Source of the DNA: a virus
DNA: 48,190 nt
Strand: one strand, 5' to 3'
IMG/VR virus record: IMGVR_UViG_3300032085_000308
Location: 1-48,190 of that record
Of the stretch, positions 10,469 to 17,561 are shown piece by piece. A program made the translations under genes and the position numbers. Below the pieces are notes generated by a model. The model saw only the letters and a program-made list of their open reading frames with translations, ran no database searches and was not told the DNA's origin. Position 1 is the first letter of the stretch. Each line of letters opens with the position of its first letter.

Positions 10469-10618
10469 ATGATATTATACACTGAAAAGCAATTAGAAGA
10501 TTGCTACAGGCAGTACTGTCTTTTACAAGGAAAAAACAATATGAGTTTTGTTTCTTTAAAAGAATTTAGAATTTTATTTGAAGATTTAACAGAGATAATA
10601 TATAAGGAAAAAGAATGA
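10469..10618 (+). CDS. Small hypothetical protein in lysis cassette (49 aa)
   Basis: The ATG directly follows the lysozyme stop and the TGA overlaps the holin start as ATGA, so the 49-codon frame fills the gap exactly. The product (start MILYTEKQLEDCYRQY) is soluble, charged and Tyr/Phe-rich with two cysteines and no membrane segment. The perfect end-to-end fit with both neighbours is the main evidence that it is real. No function is apparent; a regulator of lysis timing is a guess from context. Confidence 0.65.
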   Translation: MILYTEKQLEDCYRQYCLLQGKNNMSFVSLKEFRILFEDLTEIIYKEKE

Positions 10619-11088
10619 AAGCATTATTAAAAAACATAGTTGGAGCTGTTGCACCTACATTAGGAACTGCATTAGGTGGACCAATGGGAGGAATGGCGGC
10701 TAACATGATATCAGAAGTGTTAGGTGTTCCTAATACTCCAAAGGCTATAGAGAAAGGATTAGCCGAAGCTACACCTGAACAAATGTTAGAACTTAAAAAA
10801 GCTGAACAAGCTTTTGAAGTACAGATGAAAGAGCTTGAAGTAGATGTATTTAAGTTAGAGACACAAGATGGACAAGATGCTAGAAATAAGTTTAGTAAAG
10901 ACTGGACAGCCCGTATCATGGGTATAGCTGTTGTTGGTGGTTTCATGGGATACATATTCCTTGTTACTCTACAACCACCAGAGCAGAACTCTGAAGCTCT
11001 TATAAACCTTGTACTCGGATATCTTGGTGGATTAGCAAGTGCTGTTATATCTTTTTACTTTGGAGCTTCTAACACACAGAAAGACTAA
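10615..11088 (+). CDS. Holin, 3-TM gene-transfer-agent type
   Basis: This 157-residue membrane protein should form the inner-membrane lesion that lets the lysozyme reach the cell wall. It has a small-residue hydrophobic N-terminus (~8-37, rich in Gly/Ala), a charged helical middle (45-90, LELKKAEQAFEVQMKELE), the family-like DWTAR motif at 96-100, and two clear transmembrane segments at ~101-119 and ~128-150. This matches the GTA_holin_3TM family common in alphaproteobacterial phages and gene transfer agents. It overlaps the upstream 49-residue gene by 4 bases and its stop shares a base with the next start. Confidence 0.82.
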   Translation: MKALLKNIVGAVAPTLGTALGGPMGGMAANMISEVLGVPNTPKAIEKGLAEATPEQMLELKKAEQAFEVQMKELEVDVFKLETQDGQDARNKFSKDWTARIMGIAVVGGFMGYIFLVTLQPPEQNSEALINLVLGYLGGLASAVISFYFGASNTQKD

Positions 11089-11438
11089 TGGATTCTGTAG
11101 TTCAATTAATTAATGAAGTTGGTTTTCCAATAGCAGCAGCTATAGGTCTAGGTATGTTTATCTGGAAACTTATTAATAAAATTATTGATGGTATGGAAAC
11201 TAAAGTAGATGTGCTTGATGAAAAGGTATCTGCTCAAATATCAGAAATAGAATCAAGACTAGGAGCAAAGTTAGATTCACAACATGGTATCTTAGTAGCT
11301 CTTATAGATAGAGTACGTTCTGTAGACAATGAAATTATTAGACAAGATACGCTTCTTAAAACTATACTTGGCGTACCACAATTAATGCATACCGATAGAT
11401 TAGCGAAGGCAGATAGAGATGACCAAAGAAAAGATTAA
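11088..11438 (+). CDS. Lysis-cassette membrane protein with coiled coil (i-spanin-like topology)
   Basis: This 116-residue protein has one N-terminal transmembrane segment (residues ~10-29), then a long charged helix (~33-90) predicted to be a coiled coil, and a polar tail. This is the topology of inner-membrane spanins and of several small lysis accessory proteins, though the sequence gives no firm family match. The start overlaps the holin stop by one base, and a 29-codon membrane peptide overlaps its end. A periplasmic coiled coil reaching an outer-membrane partner would fit a spanin role; the neighbouring CsgG lipoprotein is one conceivable partner. Confidence 0.6.
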   Translation: MDSVVQLINEVGFPIAAAIGLGMFIWKLINKIIDGMETKVDVLDEKVSAQISEIESRLGAKLDSQHGILVALIDRVRSVDNEIIRQDTLLKTILGVPQLMHTDRLAKADRDDQRKD

Positions 11439-11508
11439 ATTAGAATTACCTATAATAAGTATATTTGTATTCTTATTTATAGTAAGTGTGTTAGAGAATA
11501 TACAATGA
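11419..11508 (+). CDS. 29-residue single-TM peptide
   Basis: ATG at 11419 lies inside the end of the preceding gene and the TGA overlaps the CsgF start as ATGA. The product has a short charged N-terminus (MTKEKIKLE) and one hydrophobic span of about 16 residues (IISIFVFLFIVSVL). Overlaps of exactly this kind join every gene in this stretch, which supports it as real. Its size and anchor fit a tiny lysis or antiholin-type peptide, but no homology can be claimed. Confidence 0.55.
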   Translation: MTKEKIKLELPIISIFVFLFIVSVLENIQ

Positions 11509-11999
11509 AATTAAAACCAACATTTAAAAGTAAAAAGAGTGAAAGGAACTGCAAGTTTTGTATGTTCTTTTGGTCTATGCTAATTATGTTTTGGTCTGTA
11601 GGAAGTATTGCAGATGAAGTTGTATTTAAGTTTAAGAGTCCTAGCTTTAGTGGTGTTAATACTAGCTCACATTATCTTACAATTCAGAACCAAGAGTTCA
11701 ATAGAAAACAAGCCCTTGCTGCAGAGATAAAAGCTTTACAAGACCAGATAGAAAGAGACAAAGAGAATACAACACTTGCAAGGTTCATAAGGAACTTGGA
11801 ATCACGTATATACTCACAGTTGTCAAGACAGTTAGTAGAAAATTTATTTGGAGAAACTCCTTCTGATTTTGGTACACTAACTTTAGAAGGCAATACAATA
11901 GTATACAAGGTAGAAGACGGAATAATAACTTTAACTATAACGGACAGTGATGGCAATTCAACGACTATATCTTTGCCTGTTGGTAACTTTACTTTCTAG
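11505..11999 (+). CDS. csgF: CsgF-like curli secretion accessory protein
   Basis: This 164-residue exported protein has an unusually long Lys-rich n-region, a hydrophobic core (~20-33) and a good signal peptidase site after SIA (mature start at Asp37). The mature N-terminus FKFKSPSFSG matches the CsgF signature (E. coli FQFRNPNFGG) that inserts into the CsgG pore and forms its second constriction; the two Phe of FxF, the Pro, the later Phe and the Gly are kept. A helical middle follows (~66-116), then a small beta domain (LTLEGNTIVYKVEDGIITLTI) like CsgF's C-terminus. In curli systems CsgF anchors nucleation at the cell surface. It overlaps csgG by about 50 bases, an order also seen in bacterial curli operons. 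Confidence 0.87.
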   Translation: MKLKPTFKSKKSERNCKFCMFFWSMLIMFWSVGSIADEVVFKFKSPSFSGVNTSSHYLTIQNQEFNRKQALAAEIKALQDQIERDKENTTLARFIRNLESRIYSQLSRQLVENLFGETPSDFGTLTLEGNTIVYKVEDGIITLTITDSDGNSTTISLPVGNFTF

Positions 12000-12804
12000 T
12001 TGTGCAGTAGTACAGGAGAGTGGAGACTTAGTTTTAACTAAAAGAATCCAGTCAAGTTCTACATTAGATTTACAATCAGAAGAATTAAGAAATTTACCAC
12101 CAGCTAAAGTAAAACCAACGATAGCAATATACCCTAATAGTTTTAGGGACTTAACAGGACAGCGTAGAAGTAACAGTACTTTTGCTTTGTTTAGTACAGC
12201 AGTAACACAAGCACCTGAAGCTTTTCTTATTAGAGCTTTTAAGCATACAGCAGGTGGAGAGTTTTTTAGAGTTGTAGAACGTGTAGGTTTAGATGACCTA
12301 ACAAAAGAAAGACAACTTATACGTAGTACACGTAAAGATTTTAAAGAAGATAATAAGATGCAACCACTGTTATTTGCAGGGTTGTTAGTTCAGGGTGGAG
12401 TGATTAGTTACGAAGCTAATTTAAAATCTGGTGGTTCTGGTGCAAGATACTTAGGTATTGGAACAAGCAAACAGTTTAGGGAAGACACAGTTACTATATC
12501 TTTAAGGTTAGTATCTGTATCTACCGGTGAAGTTCTTATGGAAACATTAGTATCCAAAAGCATTTTATCTACAAGTGTTTCTCAGGATGTATTTCGTTTT
12601 ATTGAAACTGGCACAGAGCTAGTAGAAATAGAAGGTGGTATATCAGAGAATGAAAGTGTTTCTATAGCGTTGCAAAAAGCTGTAGAGACTGGAGTATTAA
12701 ATATAATCAATATTGGAATAGAGAGAGGCTATTGGAAATATGAACAAACTAAAATTATTAAGCCTAATTGTACTGATGAATGTATCAGTGCTATACGGGG
12801 CTGA
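11950..12804 (+). CDS. csgG: CsgG-like outer-membrane lipoprotein, curli secretion channel
   Basis: The N-terminus is a lipoprotein signal with lipobox LSSC (Cys18 counted from ATG; a GTG one codon upstream is possible). The body follows E. coli CsgG closely: AIYPNSFRDLTGQ, FSTAV, a helix with RAFKH, VVERVGLDDLTKERQLIR, GVISYEANLKSGG followed by GARYLGIG, LRLVSVSTGEVL, VFRFIE and AVETGV. CsgG forms a nine-subunit beta-barrel that exports curlins through the outer membrane. At the constriction the Phe of FSTAV (E. coli Phe56) is kept, but the preceding Asn55 is Leu and the Tyr51 position is not aromatic by my alignment. The C-terminal 20 codons overlap the signal peptide of the next gene. Confidence 0.9.
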   Translation: MAIQRLYLCLLVTLLSSCAVVQESGDLVLTKRIQSSSTLDLQSEELRNLPPAKVKPTIAIYPNSFRDLTGQRRSNSTFALFSTAVTQAPEAFLIRAFKHTAGGEFFRVVERVGLDDLTKERQLIRSTRKDFKEDNKMQPLLFAGLLVQGGVISYEANLKSGGSGARYLGIGTSKQFREDTVTISLRLVSVSTGEVLMETLVSKSILSTSVSQDVFRFIETGTELVEIEGGISENESVSIALQKAVETGVLNIINIGIERGYWKYEQTKIIKPNCTDECISAIRG

Positions 12805-13456
12805 CAACGAAATATACATAGACCAATCAGGTGCTACGTTTAATCTAGATGCTGAACAGTTAGGTTCAGGTAACATCATAGGTGGAGCTGATGCAATTGC
12901 TGGTACTATGACTGCATTAGACTTAGACGGTGCTACACAAACCATAGACGTGAATCAAATTGGTTCAAACAATAAGTTCTTAGGAGACATTACTGCTGAT
13001 AACTTTGTAGGTTTTTGGGAGTTTGATGGTTCTACTAACGTATTCAATGTACAAATAGACCCTACTAATACTTATGGTGCTGATGGTTCTGATGTTAATG
13101 TTGATGTAACAGGTGGTACAAATACCTTTACATTAGACTTAGCAACTACAGCTCTTGCAAGTAATGCAGATGTTGACTGGGTTATTAATGGAGATGGCAA
13201 CACACTTGATTTTAACATTAACTACACTGACGCTACTAATGATGTAGATGTAGATGGTAACGATAATACTATCAACTTTACTGGTCAAGGCTATGCAGGT
13301 GGTTACTTTAAGTTAAATCAAACAGGTAATTCTAGAACATTTAACATACAACAAATGAGTACTTTAGACAATGACTGGTTACAAATTAATTCTACTGGTT
13401 CTAATGGTACTATCTGTGTCATTCAGAACGATGGGGGAAGTACAGTCGGTTGCTAA
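12740..13456 (+). CDS. Curlin-like secreted fibre subunit
   Basis: This 238-residue acidic protein has a clear signal peptide (residues 1-20) and a mature part made of short beta-strand repeats rich in Asn, Gly, Asp, Thr and Gln, with very few charges of the basic type. Curlin-like QxGxxN units appear at residues 29-34 (QSGATF, degenerate), 40-45 (QLGSGN), 73-78 (QIGSNN) and 194-199 (QTGNSR). The middle is a more Asp-rich repeat (NTLDFNI, NTINFTG). It ends with two cysteines (226 and 238). Directly following CsgF and CsgG, it is the obvious export substrate and may polymerise like CsgA/CsgB. Degenerate repeats make the amyloid inference weaker than for true CsgA. No separate CsgB, CsgE or CsgC is present. 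Confidence 0.75.
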   Translation: MNKLKLLSLIVLMNVSVLYGADNEIYIDQSGATFNLDAEQLGSGNIIGGADAIAGTMTALDLDGATQTIDVNQIGSNNKFLGDITADNFVGFWEFDGSTNVFNVQIDPTNTYGADGSDVNVDVTGGTNTFTLDLATTALASNADVDWVINGDGNTLDFNINYTDATNDVDVDGNDNTINFTGQGYAGGYFKLNQTGNSRTFNIQQMSTLDNDWLQINSTGSNGTICVIQNDGGSTVGC

Positions 13457-14495
13457 TATAGGCAACATAACTGAACTAAACGGAACAGGTAGAGTCGTAA
13501 GAGAAGTCCCTAAAGACTTAGACGAAACCTTCCAAGCTTCTCTTTCTTTAGACATAAACAGCTACGATAATGTCCAAACTTCTAACGGGAGATTGGGCAT
13601 TACTTTTTTAGATGACAGTCAAGTTAGATTGACAGAGCATTCTGAATTAATTATAGACGAATTTATCTATGACCCAGACCCTTCTAAGTCTAAGATGGCT
13701 TTACAATTTGCTAGTGGTACTGCAAGGTTTATCACTGGTAAGTTAGCATCTATAGATAAAGAAAACATATCTATACAAACTCCAAGTGCCACGATAGGTA
13801 TACGTGGTACAGACTTTACCGTGACTGTTGATGAGTTAGGTAGAAGTCTAATTATTTTATTACCTGATGACGATGGTCTTCCAAGTGGGGAGATTGTTGT
13901 ATCTACAGCAATGGGACAGGTGGTTCTTAACAAGCCTTATCAAGCTACTACAGTTTCTATGTTTGAAACTAAACCCACTAATCCCGTTATCCTTGACTTG
14001 ACTCTTGAGTTAATTGATAACATGTTAATTGTAAATAAACCACAGGAAATAAAAGAGAATGAAGGACAAGATGGAGGGAGCAACACTAATCTTCTTGATG
14101 TTGACTACCTTGAGTTTGATGATTTAGAAATAGATTATCTTGCAGAAGATGAATTAGAATTTACAGAGCTTGACATTAACTATCTTGATGTAAACTTTCT
14201 TGAAGACTTGTTAGACATTATAGAAGATGTCAATGAGCTAGACCAAACTTCAACACTTTTAAAGTCTGATATAGATTTAAAAGGTACGCAAATTGGTTAC
14301 GATAGTGAGACTCAGATAAATACTTTTATGACAGATAACGTCATAACATTTTACAAAGCTTTAGAAGACACGATTAAATTAGACTTAGATAAAACAAATG
14401 CTTACACCGTTGTAATGATACAGAACGGTAAGAGTACACAGATAGTTGTCAATGGTGGTGGTAACTCTAGCATAACTATAACGCAAGGAGACTAA
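13371..14495 (+). CDS. Exported FecR-domain protein with acidic repeats and curlin-like tail
   Basis: The chosen ATG gives a signal peptide (residues ~1-22, LILLVLMVLSVS) encoded in another frame inside the last 86 bases of the curlin-like gene. A FecR domain follows at ~70-155: GRLGITFLDDSQVRLTEHSEL, then LQFASGTARFITG and TPSATIGIRGTDFTV. In bacteria FecR domains sit in the periplasm and are often paired with CHASE2 cyclases. Residues ~241-290 form an acidic Leu/Tyr/Asp repeat (YLEFDDLEIDYL). The last 30 residues (VVNGGGNSSITITQGD end) resemble a curlin repeat. A shorter start at 13431 would lose the signal peptide. It ends one base before the cyclase, suggesting the two act together. Confidence 0.82.
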   Translation: MTGYKLILLVLMVLSVSFRTMGEVQSVANIGNITELNGTGRVVREVPKDLDETFQASLSLDINSYDNVQTSNGRLGITFLDDSQVRLTEHSELIIDEFIYDPDPSKSKMALQFASGTARFITGKLASIDKENISIQTPSATIGIRGTDFTVTVDELGRSLIILLPDDDGLPSGEIVVSTAMGQVVLNKPYQATTVSMFETKPTNPVILDLTLELIDNMLIVNKPQEIKENEGQDGGSNTNLLDVDYLEFDDLEIDYLAEDELEFTELDINYLDVNFLEDLLDIIEDVNELDQTSTLLKSDIDLKGTQIGYDSETQINTFMTDNVITFYKALEDTIKLDLDKTNAYTVVMIQNGKSTQIVVNGGGNSSITITQGD

Positions 14496-14496
14496 C

Positions 14497-16236
14497 ATGA
14501 AGTGGGCAATTACCTTATTAACTCTATTAACTTTACCTCTCCTCTTCAATAGTGTACCACTAGAAGTACTAAGACTCAAAACCTTTGATGCTCTTATAAC
14601 TGAACAAAGTCCAACCGGACACTTTACAATCCTCAACATAGGCGAACAATTCCTAGATGAACAGGGTGGATATCCTTTGCCTAGAGAAACACTTGCAAAG
14701 ATTCATAACGATATAATAAACAAAGGTGCATTAGGCGTGGGATGGGTGATGTTATTCCCACATGCAGATAGACTAGGTGGAGATGATGCATTCTCTAAAG
14801 CTTTACAAAGCTCTCCAAGTGTCATAGCTATGCCTGAAGTAACTAATGGTAATTATCCAAAGACAGTTGGTACTGTTATCAAAGGACCAATAGTGTCTTT
14901 ACCTAAAGCTCAAGGTTTCTTAGAGAACATAGAGCCTTTAAAACAATCAGCTAATCAAGGTGCTATATCTGCACCAGTAGATGTAGATAATTTAGTAAGG
15001 AGAATACCTTTACTACAACAAACTAATAATGGGTGGGTCGCTTCGTTTGGAACGGAAGTTTTAAAAATACTAGGAGGTGGTCGAACTTATCAGATTGTCA
15101 CAAATCTGAATGGAATAGAACAGGTTAGAGTGAGAGGCATTCCACCCATTGCCACAGATAGTCTTGGTCGTAAATGGATTAGCTGGGTAGATACACCACA
15201 GACTACACTAGAAGAACTAGATGTAGCTAATAAGTTTGTGTTCGTAGGCTTTACAGCAAAGGGAATATCCCCACAACTTGCAACACCTGTCGGGTTATTA
15301 GAACCTCATAAGATACAAGCTGCTCTATCAGAAAGTATGTTGATGGATACTCCTTACATACCAGACTATAGATTGTTTGTTGAGCTATTGTTATTGGTAC
15401 TGTCAGGCTTACTCACAGCTCTTGCAATCAATTATCTTGGTATCACTAAGGGTGTTGTATCCTTCTTAGGTTTGTTTTCTTTAATGGGATATATGGAGTA
15501 TCACTTTGTAAGCTCTAATATCTTGATAGACTTTACATGGGGCATGATAAGTATGACACTTATTGCTACCCAACAATTCTATCTAAACTTTAGAACACAA
15601 TTCAAACTTAGACAGCTTATAAAGAAACAGTTTGAACATTACCTTGACCCAAGACAAGTCAAACAACTACAAGATAATCCAGAGCTTTTGAAGTTAGGCG
15701 GAGAACGAAGACGTTGTACGTTTTTATTTACAGACGTGAGAGGCTTTACAAGTTTATCAGAAACTCTAGAGCCGGAAGAAGTTACAGAGATAATGAACAA
15801 GGCACTAACCATACAAGCTAATGCAGTTAAAGAGTATGGTGGTATGGTAGATAAGTATATAGGAGATGCAATGATGGCTATCTTCAATGCACCTATAGAC
15901 CTAGAACAACACGAAACCAAAGCAGTTCAAACAGCCTTGAAAATAAAACAAGATATGGCTGAAGCCGATTTAGGAATAGAGATAGGTATAGGGATAAATA
16001 CAGGAGAGGCGGTAATAGGTAATATGGGAAGCGATACAAGGTTTGATTACTCTGCAATTGGAGACGCTGTTAATCTAGCAGCAAGGTTAGAAAGTTCTAC
16101 TAAAGAAGTAGGAGAAGATATAGTAATTGGGTACACCACAGCTATGAACTCTGATATACCCACTAGGTATCTAGACCCTATAAAAGTAAAGGGTAAGAAA
16201 GATGATATTATTATCTACACTACTTTAGAACATTAA
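14497..16236 (+). CDS. CHASE2-domain class III adenylate cyclase
   Basis: This 579-residue inner-membrane receptor-cyclase has an N-terminal hydrophobic segment (4-20), a CHASE2 extracytoplasmic sensor (~25-285), three transmembrane helices (~292-312, 318-336, 342-362) and a class III cyclase domain (~400-579). Catalytic features are present: metal-binding Asp413 (FTDVRGFT) and Asp457 (YIGDAMMA), adenine-selecting Lys453, transition-state Asn526 and Arg530 (GDAVNLAAR). The second base-selecting position, normally Asp or Thr, is Ser519; Lys453 still favours ATP over GTP. It should convert ATP to cAMP in the host cytoplasm in response to a periplasmic signal. It follows the FecR gene by one base. 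Its 3' end overlaps the convergent small gene. Confidence 0.9.
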   Translation: MKWAITLLTLLTLPLLFNSVPLEVLRLKTFDALITEQSPTGHFTILNIGEQFLDEQGGYPLPRETLAKIHNDIINKGALGVGWVMLFPHADRLGGDDAFSKALQSSPSVIAMPEVTNGNYPKTVGTVIKGPIVSLPKAQGFLENIEPLKQSANQGAISAPVDVDNLVRRIPLLQQTNNGWVASFGTEVLKILGGGRTYQIVTNLNGIEQVRVRGIPPIATDSLGRKWISWVDTPQTTLEELDVANKFVFVGFTAKGISPQLATPVGLLEPHKIQAALSESMLMDTPYIPDYRLFVELLLLVLSGLLTALAINYLGITKGVVSFLGLFSLMGYMEYHFVSSNILIDFTWGMISMTLIATQQFYLNFRTQFKLRQLIKKQFEHYLDPRQVKQLQDNPELLKLGGERRRCTFLFTDVRGFTSLSETLEPEEVTEIMNKALTIQANAVKEYGGMVDKYIGDAMMAIFNAPIDLEQHETKAVQTALKIKQDMAEADLGIEIGIGINTGEAVIGNMGSDTRFDYSAIGDAVNLAARLESSTKEVGEDIVIGYTTAMNSDIPTRYLDPIKVKGKKDDIIIYTTLEH

Positions 16237-16438
16237 GTTCTCTTTGAAAGTAGTCATGTAAGTTTTCTAGTTTAGCTTTGCCATTTCTGATAATGGTTTT
16301 CATTAAGGGTCTATCATCAAGAGGGAACACCTCATCAACCATATTCTCCGGTAACATACTAAACTCTGTAACTATTTTGTTATCTCTTGTTAAGAGTATT
16401 TTGAAGCTTACTAAATTAGCTTCTTCTTTGTTAATCAT
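16220..16438 (-). CDS. Small hypothetical protein downstream of nrdB
   Basis: This 72-residue protein (start MINKEEANLVSFKILL) starts 1 base after the nrdB stop and is the last gene of the leftward arm. It has a beta-rich first half and a helical charged second half, with no cysteines or membrane segments. Its stop overlaps the convergent cyclase gene by 17 bases, leaving no room for a separate terminator. No family is recognised. Confidence 0.6.
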   Translation of the reverse strand: MINKEEANLVSFKILLTRDNKIVTEFSMLPENMVDEVFPLDDRPLMKTIIRNGKAKLENLHDYFQRELNVLK

Positions 16439-16439
16439 T

Positions 16440-17414
16440 TTATTCCTCTAGATTTGTGAAGGTTATATTATTTTGACTACCTCTTAATCCTGCTTTCATA
16501 TAAGTAGTTGCTCTACCCTCAAAGAAGTTCTGATGTTCGACACCCATAACCTCATCAATCCAACCAAGTGGATTTTCTTTCTGGTCATAGTTAGTCTTGA
16601 GTCCTAGTTGAAGTAACCTTCTATCAGCTATGTATCTATTGTAAGCATACATATCTTTTTTAGTTAGTCCTTTTAAGTCTCCCATCTCAAACACTAAGTC
16701 TAAGAACTTATCTTCTAACTCAACCATCTCTCTACAAATTTGATAAAGCTCTGCTTTGAAATCATCTGTCCATATCTCTATGTTCTCTTGGATAAATTCT
16801 CTGAACAGTTTGGTCATAGCTTCAACATGCATAGACTCATCACGAATAGAGTAAGTAACTATCTGTCCCATACCTTTCATCTTACCGAATCTTGGAAAGT
16901 TTAATAAGATTGCAAAGCTAGAGAACAACTGTAGTCCTTCTGTAAAAGCTGAATAAACTGCTAGTGTTTTAGCTATAGTTCTTTTGTCAGACTTAAGAGG
17001 TTTAAACTCTCCAACGTAATCATGTTTGTTAGCCATCTCTTCATACTCCGAGAAAGCTTTGTATTCTATTTCAGGCATACCAACTGTATCAAGTAGTAAG
17101 CTGTATGCATCTTGATGTATTGATTCCATGTTAGCAAAAGATGACATCATCATTCTTGCTTCAGGTTTTTTAAAGATAGGCATGTACTTATCTATATAAC
17201 CCGAAGCTACGTCAACATCTGATTGAGTAAACAATCTAAATATCTGTGTAAGTAAATGTTTTTCTTCAGGTGTTACATCCTGCCAATCTTTAACATCTGT
17301 ATGTAAGGGTACAGATTCAGGCATCCAGTGCATTTGATTCTGTAGTTTGTAGTACTCGTACATCCACGGATATTCAAACGGTTTATAGTAATCTCTAGTT
17401 TTTAATAGGCTCAT
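16440..17414 (-). CDS. nrdB: Ribonucleotide reductase class I, small (beta) subunit
   Basis: This 324-residue R2 protein generates the tyrosyl radical that NrdA uses to reduce ribonucleotides to deoxyribonucleotides. Diiron ligands can be placed: Asp in SDVD (66 or 68), Glu97 and His100 (MESIH), Glu159 (FTEGLQ), and Glu193 and His196 (DESMH). The radical Tyr104 sits seven residues after Glu97, as in E. coli (Glu115/Tyr122). The C-terminal tail (NNITFTNLEE) is where R2 docks on R1. Its start overlaps the stop of the zinc-ribbon gene (ATGA), so nrdA, the zinc ribbon and nrdB form one operon feeding dNTPs to phage replication. Confidence 0.95.
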   Translation of the reverse strand: MSLLKTRDYYKPFEYPWMYEYYKLQNQMHWMPESVPLHTDVKDWQDVTPEEKHLLTQIFRLFTQSDVDVASGYIDKYMPIFKKPEARMMMSSFANMESIHQDAYSLLLDTVGMPEIEYKAFSEYEEMANKHDYVGEFKPLKSDKRTIAKTLAVYSAFTEGLQLFSSFAILLNFPRFGKMKGMGQIVTYSIRDESMHVEAMTKLFREFIQENIEIWTDDFKAELYQICREMVELEDKFLDLVFEMGDLKGLTKKDMYAYNRYIADRRLLQLGLKTNYDQKENPLGWIDEVMGVEHQNFFEGRATTYMKAGLRGSQNNITFTNLEE

Positions 17415-17560
17415 AATTTTTCCTTTGGTGTATATATTATTACAAAAGAATTACATGCAGGACAACTTAAATTAGTTTCCATTATGTACTCTTCATTTTC
17501 TTCTTCTATGTCATGGTCGCCACCCCATATCAATTCACTGTTACAATTATAACAATTCAT
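17411..17560 (-). CDS. Small zinc-ribbon protein between nrdA and nrdB
   Basis: This 49-residue protein has two CxxC knuckles (Cys3/Cys6 and Cys33/Cys36) separated by an acidic loop, the layout of a zinc ribbon. The start at 17560 was chosen over an upstream in-frame codon because GAGGG lies 6-10 bases before it and the longer form would run into nrdA. It begins two bases after the nrdA stop and overlaps nrdB by 4 bases. A role in handling reductase redox state or assembly is suggested only by position. Confidence 0.75.
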   Translation of the reverse strand: MNCYNCNSELIWGGDHDIEEENEEYIMETNLSCPACNSFVIIYTPKEKL

Positions 17561-17561
17561 A

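Noticed and set aside
11451-11456. TATAAT before csgF as a dedicated promoter
   Set aside because: No acceptable -35 box lies 15-19 bases upstream; AT-rich DNA gives such -10 matches by chance.
15639-15920. Minus-strand frames under the cyclase, nrdA, polymerase and helicase genes
   Set aside because: They lie wholly within well-supported genes in the opposite orientation and have no motif of their own.
11505-16236. Recent insertion of a bacterial operon by a mobile element or chimeric assembly
   Set aside because: No insertion sequence, integrase, direct repeats or composition jump is visible, and the first gene overlaps the lysis cassette by ATGA. Read-level confirmation was not possible.
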